Below, piece by piece: positions 18,142 to 27,362 of a stretch of 64,000 bases of DNA. Each line of letters opens with the position of its first letter. Position 1 is the stretch's first letter. A program made the translations under genes and the position numbers. The notes below the pieces were generated by a model, which did not search any database, had not been told where the DNA came from, and saw only the letters and a program-made list of their open reading frames with translations. Location: contig CAZMDA010000002.1 of NCBI GenBank assembly GCA_964564865.1, positions 1 through 64,000 on the forward strand, in the 5' to 3' direction. The DNA comes from RBG-16-66-20 sp964564865 (GTDB taxonomy: Bacteria; Pseudomonadota; Gammaproteobacteria; Burkholderiales; SG8-39).

Positions 18142-18332
18142 TTCATGGCTCCCATCGCTTTACTTGTACCGGCGGCAGATTCTTTCAGGCTTCGCTGTTC
18201 GCAGTCAGAGGAAAGGAGGGTCTCGAGCATTTTGGTGAGGCTACGGTAATCATGAGCAGCGGCGACTTCGAGCAAGGTCCGAATTTGCAACGTGACGCCG
18301 ACGGATGTCGATATGGTTCTCTTTACGGCCAT
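18138..18332 (-). CDS. Small ribbon-helix-helix-like regulator of the helicase operon
   Basis: The 64-residue protein starting at 18332 (AAGG about 8 nt upstream) has a short beta strand, then two helices separated by a turn: QIRTLLEVAAAHD, YRSL, TKMLETLLSS. That is the layout of Arc/CopG ribbon-helix-helix DNA-binding proteins. An open frame extends to 18470, but the added segment looks like untranslated leader. The stop overlaps the helicase start by 4 bp, so it is first in the operon and probably an autorepressor. Both the family and the role are inference from the short pattern. Confidence 0.55.
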   Translation of the reverse strand: MAVKRTISTSVGVTLQIRTLLEVAAAHDYRSLTKMLETLLSSDCEQRSLKESAAGTSKAMGAMK

Positions 18333-18576
18333 GTTGATTGCCTTGAACAGAGGGGCACCATACAACAGAGCCCCCATGCGAGGAAGCGGCTCGACCTTGC
18401 ATTGCGCGACTTTGATCATGCTGATTGGCATTCGAATGGAGGCTTGCCGCCTCAGAAGAATTGCCTGCAATCCGTATCTACCGGCATATACCTACCCATT
18501 CCGTTTCGCGATTCCTCTGACATCCGCCCCTTCAGTCCTGATCGCAAACCACGGCTCAGGGCCGATTAGCATGTAG

Positions 18577-18596
18577 ATGTAACCGATCGGTTACAT
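18577..18596. repeat. 20-bp perfect palindrome, copy 1 of 4
   Basis: ATGTAACCGATCGGTTACAT is identical to the copies at 45392, 46685 and 60738. This one lies 23 nt after the dinB stop and upstream of the helicase operon. RNA would fold as an 8-bp stem with a GAUC loop, without a U-tract. Confidence 0.9.
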
Positions 18597-18619
18597 TTCG
18601 CCCGCTACCGCGCCTCCCC

Positions 18620-19669
18620 TCAAGCCCGATCCGGCATCAACCCATGCACCCCCGCCCCCAGCAGCCGCACCGGCCGCTTCCCGGCGTCCGTCCGCTCCAG
18701 CAGCGCCACCGCGCGCGAAGCGATGTCGTCCGCATCCCGCCCCGGCATCGAAGACGTGTGGCTGCGCGTGACCAAAGAAAAATCGTCGTAGCGCACCTTG
18801 ATGGTCACCGTCCGCGCCACGAGGCGCTTGCGCTCCAGCCACGCCGCGGTCTTGCGCGCTAGGCGCTCCATCTCCGCCCGCACCTCGCGCAGCTCGGTCA
18901 GGTCCTCCGGATAGGTAGTCTCGGTGCTGCCGGACTTGGACGGCCGGTCGGGCGTGACAAGGCGAGGGTCGTCGCCGTGCGATAGCCGGATCAGCCAGTC
19001 GGCCTGGCTCCCCACCGCGGCGCGCAACCGGGCCGGATCCGCGCTGCGCACCTGCACCAGCTTCTCGATCCCCAGCCGCCGCAGCTTGCCCGCGGTCACC
19101 GGCCCCACGCCCCACAGCGCCTCCACCGGCAGCTTTTGCAGGAAGGCCTCGACCCGCTCGGGCGCGATCACGGTGAGGCCGTCGGGCTTCTGCCAGCCGG
19201 AGGCGATCTTGGCAAGGAACTTGTTGGGCGCGACGCCCGCCGAGGCGGTCAGCTGCAGCTGGTCGCGGATCTGCTGCTTCAGCCGCCGGGCGACCGCCAT
19301 CCCGAGGGGCTCGCCCCAGGCGTTCTCGGTGACGTCCAGGTAGGCCTCGTCCAGCGACAGCGGCTCGACCAGGGGCGTGCAGGCGCGGAACAGGGCCAGC
19401 ACCTGCTGCGACACCGCCCGGTAGCGGGTGAAGTCGGGCCGCACCACGGCCAGCTCCGGGCACAGCCGCAGCGCCCGGGCCATGGGCATGGCCGAGCGCA
19501 CGCCGAAGGCGCGCGCCTCGTAGCTGCAGGCGGCCACCACGCCGCGGGACTCCGGCGAGCCGCCCACCGCCAGCGGCCGGCCGCGCAGCGACGGGTCGTC
19601 GCGCTGCTCCACGGAGGCGTAGAACGCGTCCATGTCGATGTGGAGGATCCGGCGTGGAGTGTCTGCCAC
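18620..19669 (-). CDS. dinB: DNA polymerase IV (Y-family)
   Basis: The 349-residue translesion polymerase has the catalytic motifs DMDAFYASVE (near residue 12) and SLDEAYLDVT (near 103), the helix-hairpin-helix GVGPVTAGKLRRLG and a little-finger domain ending LLGAGVHGL. It extends slippery or damaged primer ends. The length is normal. The start is GTG. No LexA-like box is visible in the 37 bp shared with the divergent antiporter gene; a TAAACT hexamer 10 nt before the start is the best -10 candidate. Confidence 0.95.
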   Translation of the reverse strand: MADTPRRILHIDMDAFYASVEQRDDPSLRGRPLAVGGSPESRGVVAACSYEARAFGVRSAMPMARALRLCPELAVVRPDFTRYRAVSQQVLALFRACTPLVEPLSLDEAYLDVTENAWGEPLGMAVARRLKQQIRDQLQLTASAGVAPNKFLAKIASGWQKPDGLTVIAPERVEAFLQKLPVEALWGVGPVTAGKLRRLGIEKLVQVRSADPARLRAAVGSQADWLIRLSHGDDPRLVTPDRPSKSGSTETTYPEDLTELREVRAEMERLARKTAAWLERKRLVARTVTIKVRYDDFSLVTRSHTSSMPGRDADDIASRAVALLERTDAGKRPVRLLGAGVHGLMPDRA

Positions 19670-19706
19670 CGCGGAGCGCAGTTTAGATTAGGATTCGGCT
19701 CGACTC

Positions 19707-21521
19707 ATGGAACACGGCAGCTCCTTCCTCGTGCAGGGCGTGATCTTCCTCGGCGCCGCGGTGATCGCGGTCGCCGCGGCCCACCGCCTGGGGCTGGGCG
19801 CGGTGGCGGGCTACCTGCTGGCGGGGATCGCCATCGGCCCGTTCGGCCTGAAGCTGGTGGGCAACGTGGACAACGTGCGCCACTTCGCCGAGCTGGGCGT
19901 GGTGTTCCTGCTGTTCGTGATCGGCCTGGAGCTGGAGCCCAAGCGCCTGTGGCAGATGCGGGTGCGGCTGCTGTCGCTGGGCGCCTCGCAGGTGCTGGGC
20001 TCGATCGCGCTGATCGCCGCGGTGGCCTGGACGGTCGGCGTGGACTGGCGGGTGGGCGTGGTGGCGGGGATGGCGCTTGCGCTGTCGTCCACCGCGCTCG
20101 CGCTCACGCCGCTCACCGAGCGCGGCGCCATGAAGACCCAGGGCGGCCAGTCGGTGTTCGCGATCCTGCTGTTCCAGGACATCGCCGTGATCCCGATGAT
20201 CACCATCCTCGCCCTGATGGGGACCAAGAGCACCGCGACGACCCTGTCCTGGGGCAGCGGGCTGTTCGCCGCGGGCGTGATCGCCGCCACGCTGGTGGGC
20301 GGCCACTACCTGATGCGGCCGGTGTTCCGCTACGTGGCGCGGATGCGCCAGCGCGAGATCTTCACCGCGCTCGCCCTGCTGCTGGTGATCGGCATCGCCG
20401 GGGCCTACGAGAAGGCGGGGCTGTCCATGGCGCTGGGCAGCTTCCTCGCCGGCGTGCTGCTCGCCGAATCCGAGTACCGCCACGAGATCGAGGCCGCGGT
20501 GGAGCCCTTCAAGGGCCTGCTGCTGGGCCTCTTCTTCGTCGCCGTCGGCATGAGCGTGGACTTCGGCCTCCTGTTCGGCAAGCCGCTGCTGATCCTGGGC
20601 ATCATCGTCGGCCTGTTCGTGGTGAAGAGCGCGGTGCTGTGGGTAATCGCGCGCGCGGCGAAGCTGCCGCCGGGGGAGACCCCGCTGTTCATCCTGCTGC
20701 TCGCCCAGGGCGGCGAGTTCGCCTTCGTGCTGCTCACGCTGGGCGTGCAGCAGCAGGTGCTGCCGCTGGAGACCGCCCAGGCGGTGACGCTGGCGGTGGC
20801 GCTGTCCATGCTGAGCACGCCGTTCCTGCTCATCCTGCACGACAAGGTGATCCTGCCGCGCCTGAAGGTCGACGCGCCGGCGCGCGCGGAGGACACGCCG
20901 GAGGAGGGCCGGGTGATCGTCGCCGGCCTGGGGCGCATCGGGCAGGTGGTGGCGCGGCTGCTGCACGGCGCCGGCCACGACCCCACCATCCTCGACGACG
21001 ACCCGGACCACGTCGAGCAGTCGCGCCGCTTCGGCTTCCGCGTGTTCTACGGCGACGCCACGCGCGTGGACCTGCTGGAGGCGGCGGGCGCGGCGCGCGC
21101 GCAGTTCCTGATCATCACGCTGGACGACCCGGACGCCACCTCGCACCTGGCGCGCACCGCGATCAAGCACTTCCCCAACCTGCGCGTCATCGCCCGCGCC
21201 CGCGACATGCGCCACATGTTCGAGCTGCGCGACATCGGCGTCGAGATCATCGAGCGCGAGACCTTCCAGTCCGCGCTGGCGCTGGGGCGCGCGGCGCTGG
21301 CGGCGGTGAGCGGCGATGCGGCCAGGGCCGAACGCGCGACGCGCAGCTTCGCCGAGCACGACAACGTGGTGCTGGCCAAGCTCTACGCGGTGCACAAGAG
21401 CGAGGCCGAGGAGAACGTGTCGGTGTCCAACGAGCTGCGGGAGCAGTTCGTGCGCACGCTGCGGGAGGACGATGCGGCGGCCGCGGCGGAGGCGAAGCCC
21501 GGCGGCAACACGCCGGCCTAG
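19707..21521 (+). CDS. Kef-type CPA2 monovalent cation:proton antiporter with RCK domain
   Basis: The 604-residue protein has 12 or so membrane segments (about 5-390) of the Na+/H+ exchanger (CPA2) fold, then a cytoplasmic RCK_N Rossmann domain (VIVAGLGRIGQVVARLL near residue 405) and an acidic tail. This is the KefB/KefC architecture, which exchanges K+ for H+ under nucleotide or glutathione-adduct control. No KefF/G ancillary oxidoreductase gene is adjacent. It diverges from dinB and converges on an MFS gene through a shared CTAG. Confidence 0.9.
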   Translation: MEHGSSFLVQGVIFLGAAVIAVAAAHRLGLGAVAGYLLAGIAIGPFGLKLVGNVDNVRHFAELGVVFLLFVIGLELEPKRLWQMRVRLLSLGASQVLGSIALIAAVAWTVGVDWRVGVVAGMALALSSTALALTPLTERGAMKTQGGQSVFAILLFQDIAVIPMITILALMGTKSTATTLSWGSGLFAAGVIAATLVGGHYLMRPVFRYVARMRQREIFTALALLLVIGIAGAYEKAGLSMALGSFLAGVLLAESEYRHEIEAAVEPFKGLLLGLFFVAVGMSVDFGLLFGKPLLILGIIVGLFVVKSAVLWVIARAAKLPPGETPLFILLLAQGGEFAFVLLTLGVQQQVLPLETAQAVTLAVALSMLSTPFLLILHDKVILPRLKVDAPARAEDTPEEGRVIVAGLGRIGQVVARLLHGAGHDPTILDDDPDHVEQSRRFGFRVFYGDATRVDLLEAAGAARAQFLIITLDDPDATSHLARTAIKHFPNLRVIARARDMRHMFELRDIGVEIIERETFQSALALGRAALAAVSGDAARAERATRSFAEHDNVVLAKLYAVHKSEAEENVSVSNELREQFVRTLREDDAAAAAEAKPGGNTPA

Positions 21522-22675
21522 CGGCGGCTCATCAAGGGGCGCAGCGCGAGCAGCCCCAGCGCCGGCCCGGGCGCGAGCAGCAGGAACAGGTATTCCACCG
21601 GCCAGCGCGCCGCCGCCGCGTTCAGCAGCTCGATGCTCGCGATGGTGATGGCGAAGCCGATGCTGTTGCCGATGGTGAGCGCCGAGCCGACGCGGTCGCG
21701 CGGCGCGCTGGCGGCGTTGAGGGCCGAGAACTGCGGCGAGTCGCCCACCACCACGATGCCCCAGAAGAGCAGGAACGCGAGGTAGACCGCGTCCGGCGCC
21801 CCGAACAGCCACGGCGAGGCGAGGCAGCAGGCGCCCGAGGCCGCCAGCTGAACGAAGGCGACGCGGGCGCTGCCGACGCGCTGCGAGGCGATGCCGCCGG
21901 CGACGCAGCCGAGGAAGCCGATCGCGATCGCGGCGAAGGACCAGAACGGCACGTCCAGGCCGGTGCCGCGGGCGGCCAGCGCGACCGGAATGAAGGCCCA
22001 CAGGGCGTAGAGCTCCCACATGTGGCCGAAGTAGCCGAAGGCCGAGGCGCGGAACTCGCGCGAGCGGAACACCTGCCCCAGCGCGCGCGGGTCGAAGGGC
22101 GCGCCCTTGGCGAGGTAGGGGCCATCGGGCACCAGCAGGAACATCGCGGCGCCGCCCAGCACCGCGGCGAGCGAGACCGCCACGATCACCGCCTGCCAGG
22201 GCCAGGCGTGGCCCAGCGACTTCAGCAGGTGCGGGAAGGCGGTGCCCAGCACCAGCGCGCCCACCAGCCAGCCCAGCGCCCGGCCCAGGTCCTCCCGGAA
22301 CCAGCCCGAGGCGATCTTCATGCCGACGGGGTAGATGCCGGCGATGAAGAAGCCGGTGGCGAAGCGCGAGGCGGCGAGCGCGCCCATGCCGCCGCCGGCG
22401 AGCACGCCCAGGTTCGCGAGCGCGCCCGCGAGCGCGCAGGCGAGGAACACCCGCCGCGGCGACCAGCGGTCCGAGAGCGCGAAGAACGCGAACACCAGCG
22501 TGCCGGCGATGAAGCCCAGCTGGACGGCGGAGGTGGCATGGCCGACCGCGTCCGCCCCCAGGCCCCAGTCGCGCTGCAGGTCGCCCAGCACCGCGTTGCC
22601 GGCGAACCAGAGCGAGGCGCCGGCGAACTGCGAGCCGACGATGGCCGGCAGGATGCGAAGGGGCCTGTTTTCCAT
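21518..22675 (-). CDS. MFS transporter
   Basis: The 385-residue protein has 12 predicted membrane helices and the loop-2/3 pattern ALSDRWSPRRVF typical of the major facilitator superfamily. No feature indicates a substrate. It shares its terminal CTAG with the Kef-type antiporter and diverges from the aromatic monooxygenase with a 27-bp gap, so uptake of that enzyme's substrate is one possibility. Confidence 0.85.
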   Translation of the reverse strand: MENRPLRILPAIVGSQFAGASLWFAGNAVLGDLQRDWGLGADAVGHATSAVQLGFIAGTLVFAFFALSDRWSPRRVFLACALAGALANLGVLAGGGMGALAASRFATGFFIAGIYPVGMKIASGWFREDLGRALGWLVGALVLGTAFPHLLKSLGHAWPWQAVIVAVSLAAVLGGAAMFLLVPDGPYLAKGAPFDPRALGQVFRSREFRASAFGYFGHMWELYALWAFIPVALAARGTGLDVPFWSFAAIAIGFLGCVAGGIASQRVGSARVAFVQLAASGACCLASPWLFGAPDAVYLAFLLFWGIVVVGDSPQFSALNAASAPRDRVGSALTIGNSIGFAITIASIELLNAAAARWPVEYLFLLLAPGPALGLLALRPLMSRR

Positions 22676-22702
22676 GCGCGTCGAGCGTGCGAGACTAGCA
22701 CC

Positions 22703-23830
22703 ATGAGGATCGCCATCGCGGGAGCCGGGCCCGCCGGTTTGCTATTCGCGCTGCTCGCCAGGCGCCGCCGCCCGGACTGGACGGTGGAGGTCTTCGAGCA
22801 GAACCCGCCCGACGCCACCTTCGGCTTCGGCGTGGTGTTCTCCGAGGGCGCGCTCGCGTTCCTGGAGCGGGACGCCCCCGACCTGCATCGCCTGTTGACC
22901 GCCCGCATGCAGGCCTGGCCGATGCAGCGCATCGTGCACCGCGGCGAGGCGGTGGACATCGACGGCAACGGTTTTTCCGCCACCGGCCGACTGGATCTGC
23001 TGCAATTCCTCCAGCCCTTGTGCCGGGAGGCGGGCGTCGCGCTGCACTACGGACGGTCGATCGCGTCCGCTGCCGACCTTGGCGAGGCCGACCTGGTGGT
23101 GGCGGCCGACGGCGTGAACTCCGCGCTGCGCGCCGCGCGCGAGGCAGCGTTCGGCACGCGCACCGAGTGGCTGAGCAACCGCTTCGCGTGGTACGGCGTC
23201 GAGCACCCGTTCGAGTGCCTGACGCTGACCTTCCGGGAAAGCGCGGAGGGCGCATTCGTCGCGCACCACTATCGCTATACGCGGACCATGAGCACCTTCA
23301 TCGTCGAATGCGACGAGGCCACCTGGCGCAAGGCCGGGCTGGACGCCATGTCCGACGAAGCGTCCCGCCAGTACTGCGAAACCGTCTTCGCACCGGACCT
23401 GGGTGGCAAGCCGCTGATCTCGAACAAGTCCATCTGGCGCCGGTTCCCGCTGCTGTCGAACGCGCGCTGGCGTGACGGCAACATCGTGCTCCTTGGCGAT
23501 GCCCTGCGCACCATGCATTTCTCCATCGGCTCGGGCACCCGCGCCGCGTTCGAGGATGCCATCGCGCTCGACAGCGCCTTCGGCGAGGCGGGCGGGGACG
23601 TGCCCGCGGCGCTGGCCGCATTCGAGCGCATCCGCCGCCCAGTGGTGGACAAGCTCCATGCCGCGGCCAACCTGAGCTCGTACTGGTACGAGAAGTTCCC
23701 GGAGAAGATGGCGCGCTTCGACGCCGTCGGCCTCGCCTACGACTACATGACGCGCAGCGGGCGCCTGACGGACGAGCGCCTGGAGCGAATGGCGCCGAAG
23801 TTCATGGCGCAGGTGGCGGCGGCGCGATGA
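22703..23830 (+). CDS. FAD monooxygenase resembling the salicylyl-CoA 5-hydroxylase N-terminal domain
   Basis: This 375-residue flavoprotein has a GAGPAG dinucleotide-binding motif at the N-terminus, a VVAADGVNSALR (DG) motif and a GDALRTMHFSIGSGTRAAFEDA (GD) motif region, as in class A flavin hydroxylases. The WYGVEHPFECLTLTFRES and MSTFIVECDEATW segments match my memory of salicylyl-CoA 5-hydroxylase and anthraniloyl-CoA monooxygenase. The fused OYE-like half of some relatives is missing. The stop overlaps the Sir2 start (ATGA). A gentisate-dioxygenase-like cupin lies 4.6 kb downstream. The substrate is inferred. Confidence 0.8.
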   Translation: MRIAIAGAGPAGLLFALLARRRRPDWTVEVFEQNPPDATFGFGVVFSEGALAFLERDAPDLHRLLTARMQAWPMQRIVHRGEAVDIDGNGFSATGRLDLLQFLQPLCREAGVALHYGRSIASAADLGEADLVVAADGVNSALRAAREAAFGTRTEWLSNRFAWYGVEHPFECLTLTFRESAEGAFVAHHYRYTRTMSTFIVECDEATWRKAGLDAMSDEASRQYCETVFAPDLGGKPLISNKSIWRRFPLLSNARWRDGNIVLLGDALRTMHFSIGSGTRAAFEDAIALDSAFGEAGGDVPAALAAFERIRRPVVDKLHAAANLSSYWYEKFPEKMARFDAVGLAYDYMTRSGRLTDERLERMAPKFMAQVAAAR

Positions 23831-24570
23831 TCGAGCAGGTGCGGCGCTGGGTGGCGGCGGCGGAGCGGGTGGTGGTCCTGACCGGCGCCGGCATTTCCAC
23901 GGATTCCGGGATTCCGGACTTCCGCGGCCCCCAGGGGGTGTGGACGAGGAACCCGAAGGCGGAGAAGCTCTCCGACATCCGCTACTACATGTCCGACCCC
24001 GAGGTGAGGCGCCTCGCCTGGCAGTCGCGCCTGGAGCATTCCGCCTGGCGGGCGCAGCCGAACGCGGGCCACCGCGCGCTGGTGGAGCTCGAGCGCCGCG
24101 GCAAGCTGCACGCGCTCATCACGCAGAACATCGACGAGCTGCACCAGATCGCCGGCAACTCGCCGGAGAAGGTGATCGAGGTCCACGGCACCGTGCGCCA
24201 GGCGGTGTGCATGGGCTGCGGCTGGCGCGGCCCGATGCTGGAGACGCTGGAGCGCGTGCGGGCCGGGGAGGCGGATCCGCCCTGCCTCGCCTGCGGCGGC
24301 ATCCTCAAGAGCGCCACCATTTCCTTCGGCCAGGCGCTGGTGCCGGAGGTGATCGACCGGGCCATGGCGGTCGCGGCCGAAGCGGACCTGCTGCTCGCGG
24401 TGGGTTCCACGCTGCAGGTCTACCCGGTGGCCGGGGCGGTGCCGGCGGCGAAGGCGGCCGGGGCGAAGGTGGCAATCGTCAACGCTCAGCCCACGGCGAT
24501 GGACGACATCGCGGACGCACGGCTGCCGGGCTCGATCAGCGAGATCCTGCCCCGGATCTGCGCCGGCTAG
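23827..24570 (+). CDS. Sir2-family NAD-dependent protein deacylase
   Basis: The 247-residue sirtuin has GAGIS (20-24), TQNID (99-103), catalytic H120 in VHGT and a complete zinc site C128, C131, C153 and C156. It removes acyl groups from lysines using NAD. It is translationally coupled to the aromatic-CoA-type monooxygenase upstream. That suggests a role in reversing acylation of CoA-pathway enzymes, but this is inference from position. Confidence 0.92.
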   Translation: MIEQVRRWVAAAERVVVLTGAGISTDSGIPDFRGPQGVWTRNPKAEKLSDIRYYMSDPEVRRLAWQSRLEHSAWRAQPNAGHRALVELERRGKLHALITQNIDELHQIAGNSPEKVIEVHGTVRQAVCMGCGWRGPMLETLERVRAGEADPPCLACGGILKSATISFGQALVPEVIDRAMAVAAEADLLLAVGSTLQVYPVAGAVPAAKAAGAKVAIVNAQPTAMDDIADARLPGSISEILPRICAG

Positions 24571-24579
24571 CGCCGGCCG

Positions 24580-25452
24580 TCACCCGGCGAAGCGGGCCTC
24601 CGCAAGTCCCTTGACGCCCGGCCGGACCGCGAACACCCCGCCGGCGAGCGGCTGCTTCGCCAGCTCCTCGGGCGTGAGACGCTGGGTGGCGGACGTGACA
24701 TAGAGCACGTCGAAGTCCCTGCCGCCGAAACAGCAGCAGGTGGGGTTGGCCACCGGCAAGGCGATGGTCCGGTCGATCTTCCCCGCCGGCGTGTAGCGCA
24801 CCAGCCGCCAGCCGCCGTACTCCGCGTTCCACAGGCAGCCGTCCGTGTCCACGCAACTGCCGTCGGGCCGGCCCGGATGGCCGGAAGCGTCGACGAACAG
24901 GCGTTCGTTCGAAAGGGTGCCGCTGTCGATGTCGTAGTCGCAGGCCAGGATCCGGTGGCGGTAGGTGTCGGCGAGGTACATCGTGCGATTGTCCGGCGAC
25001 CAGGCGATGGAGTTGGGCACGATCAGGTCGCCGCGCAGCCTGGTGCAGGACAGGTCCGGGTCTAGCCGGTAGAGGGACCCGGCCGGGTCGCGCCGCACGT
25101 CGCACATGGTGCCGGCGAGGAAGCGGCCGCGCCGGTCGCACCGTCCGTCATTGAAGCGATTCTCGGGGAGGGACGATTCGGGATCCGCGATCGGAGCCAG
25201 CGCCCCGTCGTCCGGATCGAGGAAATGGAACCCCGAGGCGAGGGCCGCCACCATGCCGCCGCGGTCCCGGAAGCAGAAGCTGCCCACGACCTCTGGCAGC
25301 GGCAGGCTCCGGGTCGCGCCGGAGCCGGGGTGGTGCCGCCACAGCGACGGGCCGCGGCTGTCTACCCACCACAGGGCCTGCTCGCGCTCGCACCAGAGGG
25401 TGCATTCCCCCAGCCGGTTGGCCGCTGCGACCACGGGCTCCCAACTCGCCAT
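24580..25452 (-). CDS. SMP-30/gluconolactonase-family lactonase
   Basis: The 290-residue protein is a six-bladed propeller of the SMP-30 family. Metal ligands are expected at the N-terminal Glu in GECTLW, the Asn in IVPNSIAWS and the Asp in RPDGSCVD. ENRFNDGRCDRRGRF is the usual substrate-loop segment. The family hydrolyses sugar lactones such as gluconolactone or L-arabinonolactone. A TTG seven codons upstream (25473) is an alternative start. No sugar dehydrogenase is adjacent. Confidence 0.87.
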   Translation of the reverse strand: MASWEPVVAAANRLGECTLWCEREQALWWVDSRGPSLWRHHPGSGATRSLPLPEVVGSFCFRDRGGMVAALASGFHFLDPDDGALAPIADPESSLPENRFNDGRCDRRGRFLAGTMCDVRRDPAGSLYRLDPDLSCTRLRGDLIVPNSIAWSPDNRTMYLADTYRHRILACDYDIDSGTLSNERLFVDASGHPGRPDGSCVDTDGCLWNAEYGGWRLVRYTPAGKIDRTIALPVANPTCCCFGGRDFDVLYVTSATQRLTPEELAKQPLAGGVFAVRPGVKGLAEARFAG

Positions 25453-25510
25453 CGGGCCGATTGTGCCGCACAATCCTCATGGTCAGGCACATGGCCAAGG
25501 GGAGACCGTC

Positions 25511-26488
25511 ATGACATTGTTCAAGCGAATCCTGGTGCTCGCGCTGGCGCTCGCGCCGGCCGCGGCGCTGGCGCAGGCGCAGTCCGGCCAGTTTCCGACC
25601 AAGCCGCTCAAGCTCATCGTGCCGTTCCCGGCGGGCGGCCCGGCGGACCTCTTCGGGCGCCTGCTCGCGCAGCACATGGGCGACAAGCTCGGCCAGCCCA
25701 TGGTGGTGGAGAACGTCGGCGGCGTCGGCGGCGTGCTGGGCGTGGACCGCGCGGCCAAGGCCGCGCCCGACGGCTACACGCTGGTGCTCAACAGCGGCTC
25801 GACGGTGGCCATCGCGCCGTTCTCGATGGCGAAGATGCCCTACGACGTGAAGAAGGACCTCGCTTTCATCACCACCGTGGTGCTGGTGCCCGAGGTGCTG
25901 GCGGTGAACCCGTCGCTGCCGGTCAACAGCCTGAAGGAGCTGGTGGAGTACGCGCGCGCCAACCCCGGCAAGGTCAACTTCGGCTCCGCCGGCGGCGGGA
26001 CGGTGACCCACCTGGCGGGCGAGCTGCTCAAGGTCGAGGCGAAGATCAACCTGGTGCACGTGCCCTACAAGGGCGCCGCGCCGGCGGTGACCGACATGCT
26101 GAGCGGCCAGGTGCAGATGGGCGTGTTCGACGTGCCGGTGCTGATCTCGCACATCCGCGCCGGCAAGCTGAAGCCGCTGGCGATCACCAGCGCCAAGCGC
26201 ACGCCGCTGCTACCCGAGGTCGCCACCACCGGCGAGCTGGGCTACGGCTCGGTGATCTCCGACAACTGGTACGGCCTGGTGGGCGCGGCCGCGATCCCGC
26301 CGCGGATCCAGAAGCGGCTGCACGACGCCGCGATCGCGGCGCTGCGCGTGCCGGCGCTGGTGGAGGCCTACGGCAAGGTGGCGGGCGTGCCCTTGCCCTC
26401 GTCGCCGGAGGAGTACCAGGTGTTCGTCGCCACCGAGCAGGCGAAGTGGAGCAAGGTGGTCGCCGCCATCGGCTTCAAGCAGCAGTGA
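25511..26488 (+). CDS. Bug/TctC-family periplasmic solute-binding protein
   Basis: The 325-residue protein has a signal peptide ending ALAQAQS and the Bug hallmarks KLIVPFPAGGPADLFGR, PDGYTLVLNSGS and HVPYKGAAPAVTDMLSGQVQM. A purine-rich SD (AAGGGGAGA) precedes the ATG. The family binds small carboxylates for tripartite transporters or signalling. No TctA/TctB genes are adjacent, as is usual for the many orphan Bug proteins of Burkholderiales. The ligand is unknown. Confidence 0.93.
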   Translation: MTLFKRILVLALALAPAAALAQAQSGQFPTKPLKLIVPFPAGGPADLFGRLLAQHMGDKLGQPMVVENVGGVGGVLGVDRAAKAAPDGYTLVLNSGSTVAIAPFSMAKMPYDVKKDLAFITTVVLVPEVLAVNPSLPVNSLKELVEYARANPGKVNFGSAGGGTVTHLAGELLKVEAKINLVHVPYKGAAPAVTDMLSGQVQMGVFDVPVLISHIRAGKLKPLAITSAKRTPLLPEVATTGELGYGSVISDNWYGLVGAAAIPPRIQKRLHDAAIAALRVPALVEAYGKVAGVPLPSSPEEYQVFVATEQAKWSKVVAAIGFKQQ

Positions 26489-26504
26489 GCGGCCCCCGCC
26501 GCCG

Positions 26505-27362
26505 ATGACCCTGCGCGAGCAGGTTCGCCGCGCGCGGCTGTACTGGCGCTCGCGGGCGCTGTTCCGCGAGTGCCTGGAGGACCCCGGCGCCGCCTGGACG
26601 CTGCCGTTCGCCGGCGACCGCACGGTCGAGATCCGCTTCCGGAGCGGGCGGCGCTTCGCCATGCCCGGCCGGCACTGGCCGCTGCTGCCCACCGCCTGCC
26701 GGCTGGACCGCATCGGCGCGCGCTTCGAATTCTCCGATGAGGGCAAGCGCATCGAACTGGACGGCCTCGTCTTCCACACCCCGCTGTGGACGCGCAACGA
26801 GGCGGACTACCTGCGCGAAGTGCTGGTCGAGGACATCTACGGCGCGAAAGCGCGCGACTTCCGCGGCAAGGTGGTGGTGGACGTCGGCGCGTACGTCGGG
26901 GATGCCAGCCTCGCCTTCGCGCGCCAGGGCGCCACGGTGCACGCGGTCGAGCCCTCGGCGGCGTTCAGCGCGCTCATCCGCCGGAACGCGGAGGAAAACG
27001 GGCTGGCCGCGAACGTGGTCGTGCATCCGGTGGGGCTCGCCGGGCGCGCAGGCGACGCGGCGTTCGGCGACGACCGGCTGCATTTCGTCGAGGGCGTGGA
27101 CTACGCCCTGCGCCATTTCCCGGCGGGGATCGAGCTGCTCAAGCTCGATTGCGAGGGCGCGGAATACCACCTGCTGGGCGACGACCGGTTCCTGGCGCAC
27201 CTCGCGCCGCGCGAGATCCGCATGGAATACCACCGCGGCCCGGAGGCGCTGCTGCCGAAGCTGGCGGCGGCGGGCTACGACGTGGAGATGGGGCCGGCTG
27301 AGGGATCCGTTGGGTTGCTCAAGGCAATCAGCCGTAGGGCGTCCGGTTCTTCCGCCGCCTGA
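26505..27362 (+). CDS. FkbM-family SAM-dependent methyltransferase
   Basis: The 285-residue protein has motif I VVVDVGAYVGDASLAFA, the acidic HAVEPS motif II and LLKLDCEGAEY, which together mark FkbM methyltransferases. The family usually methylates hydroxyls on sugars or polyketides. The gene begins 17 bp after the Bug gene and its end overlaps the convergent desaturase gene by 35 bp. No glycan or polyketide genes are nearby to suggest a substrate. Confidence 0.85.
   Translation: MTLREQVRRARLYWRSRALFRECLEDPGAAWTLPFAGDRTVEIRFRSGRRFAMPGRHWPLLPTACRLDRIGARFEFSDEGKRIELDGLVFHTPLWTRNEADYLREVLVEDIYGAKARDFRGKVVVDVGAYVGDASLAFARQGATVHAVEPSAAFSALIRRNAEENGLAANVVVHPVGLAGRAGDAAFGDDRLHFVEGVDYALRHFPAGIELLKLDCEGAEYHLLGDDRFLAHLAPREIRMEYHRGPEALLPKLAAAGYDVEMGPAEGSVGLLKAISRRASGSSAA

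Noticed and set aside
18333..18470. N-terminal extension of the small RHH gene (46 codons)
   Set aside because: No family pattern in the extension and an SD-like AAGG sits before the internal ATG at 18332.
19683..22019. 778-codon minus-strand frame across the antiporter gene
   Set aside because: Low-complexity Arg/Gln/His product, fully antisense to a well-supported Kef-type antiporter.
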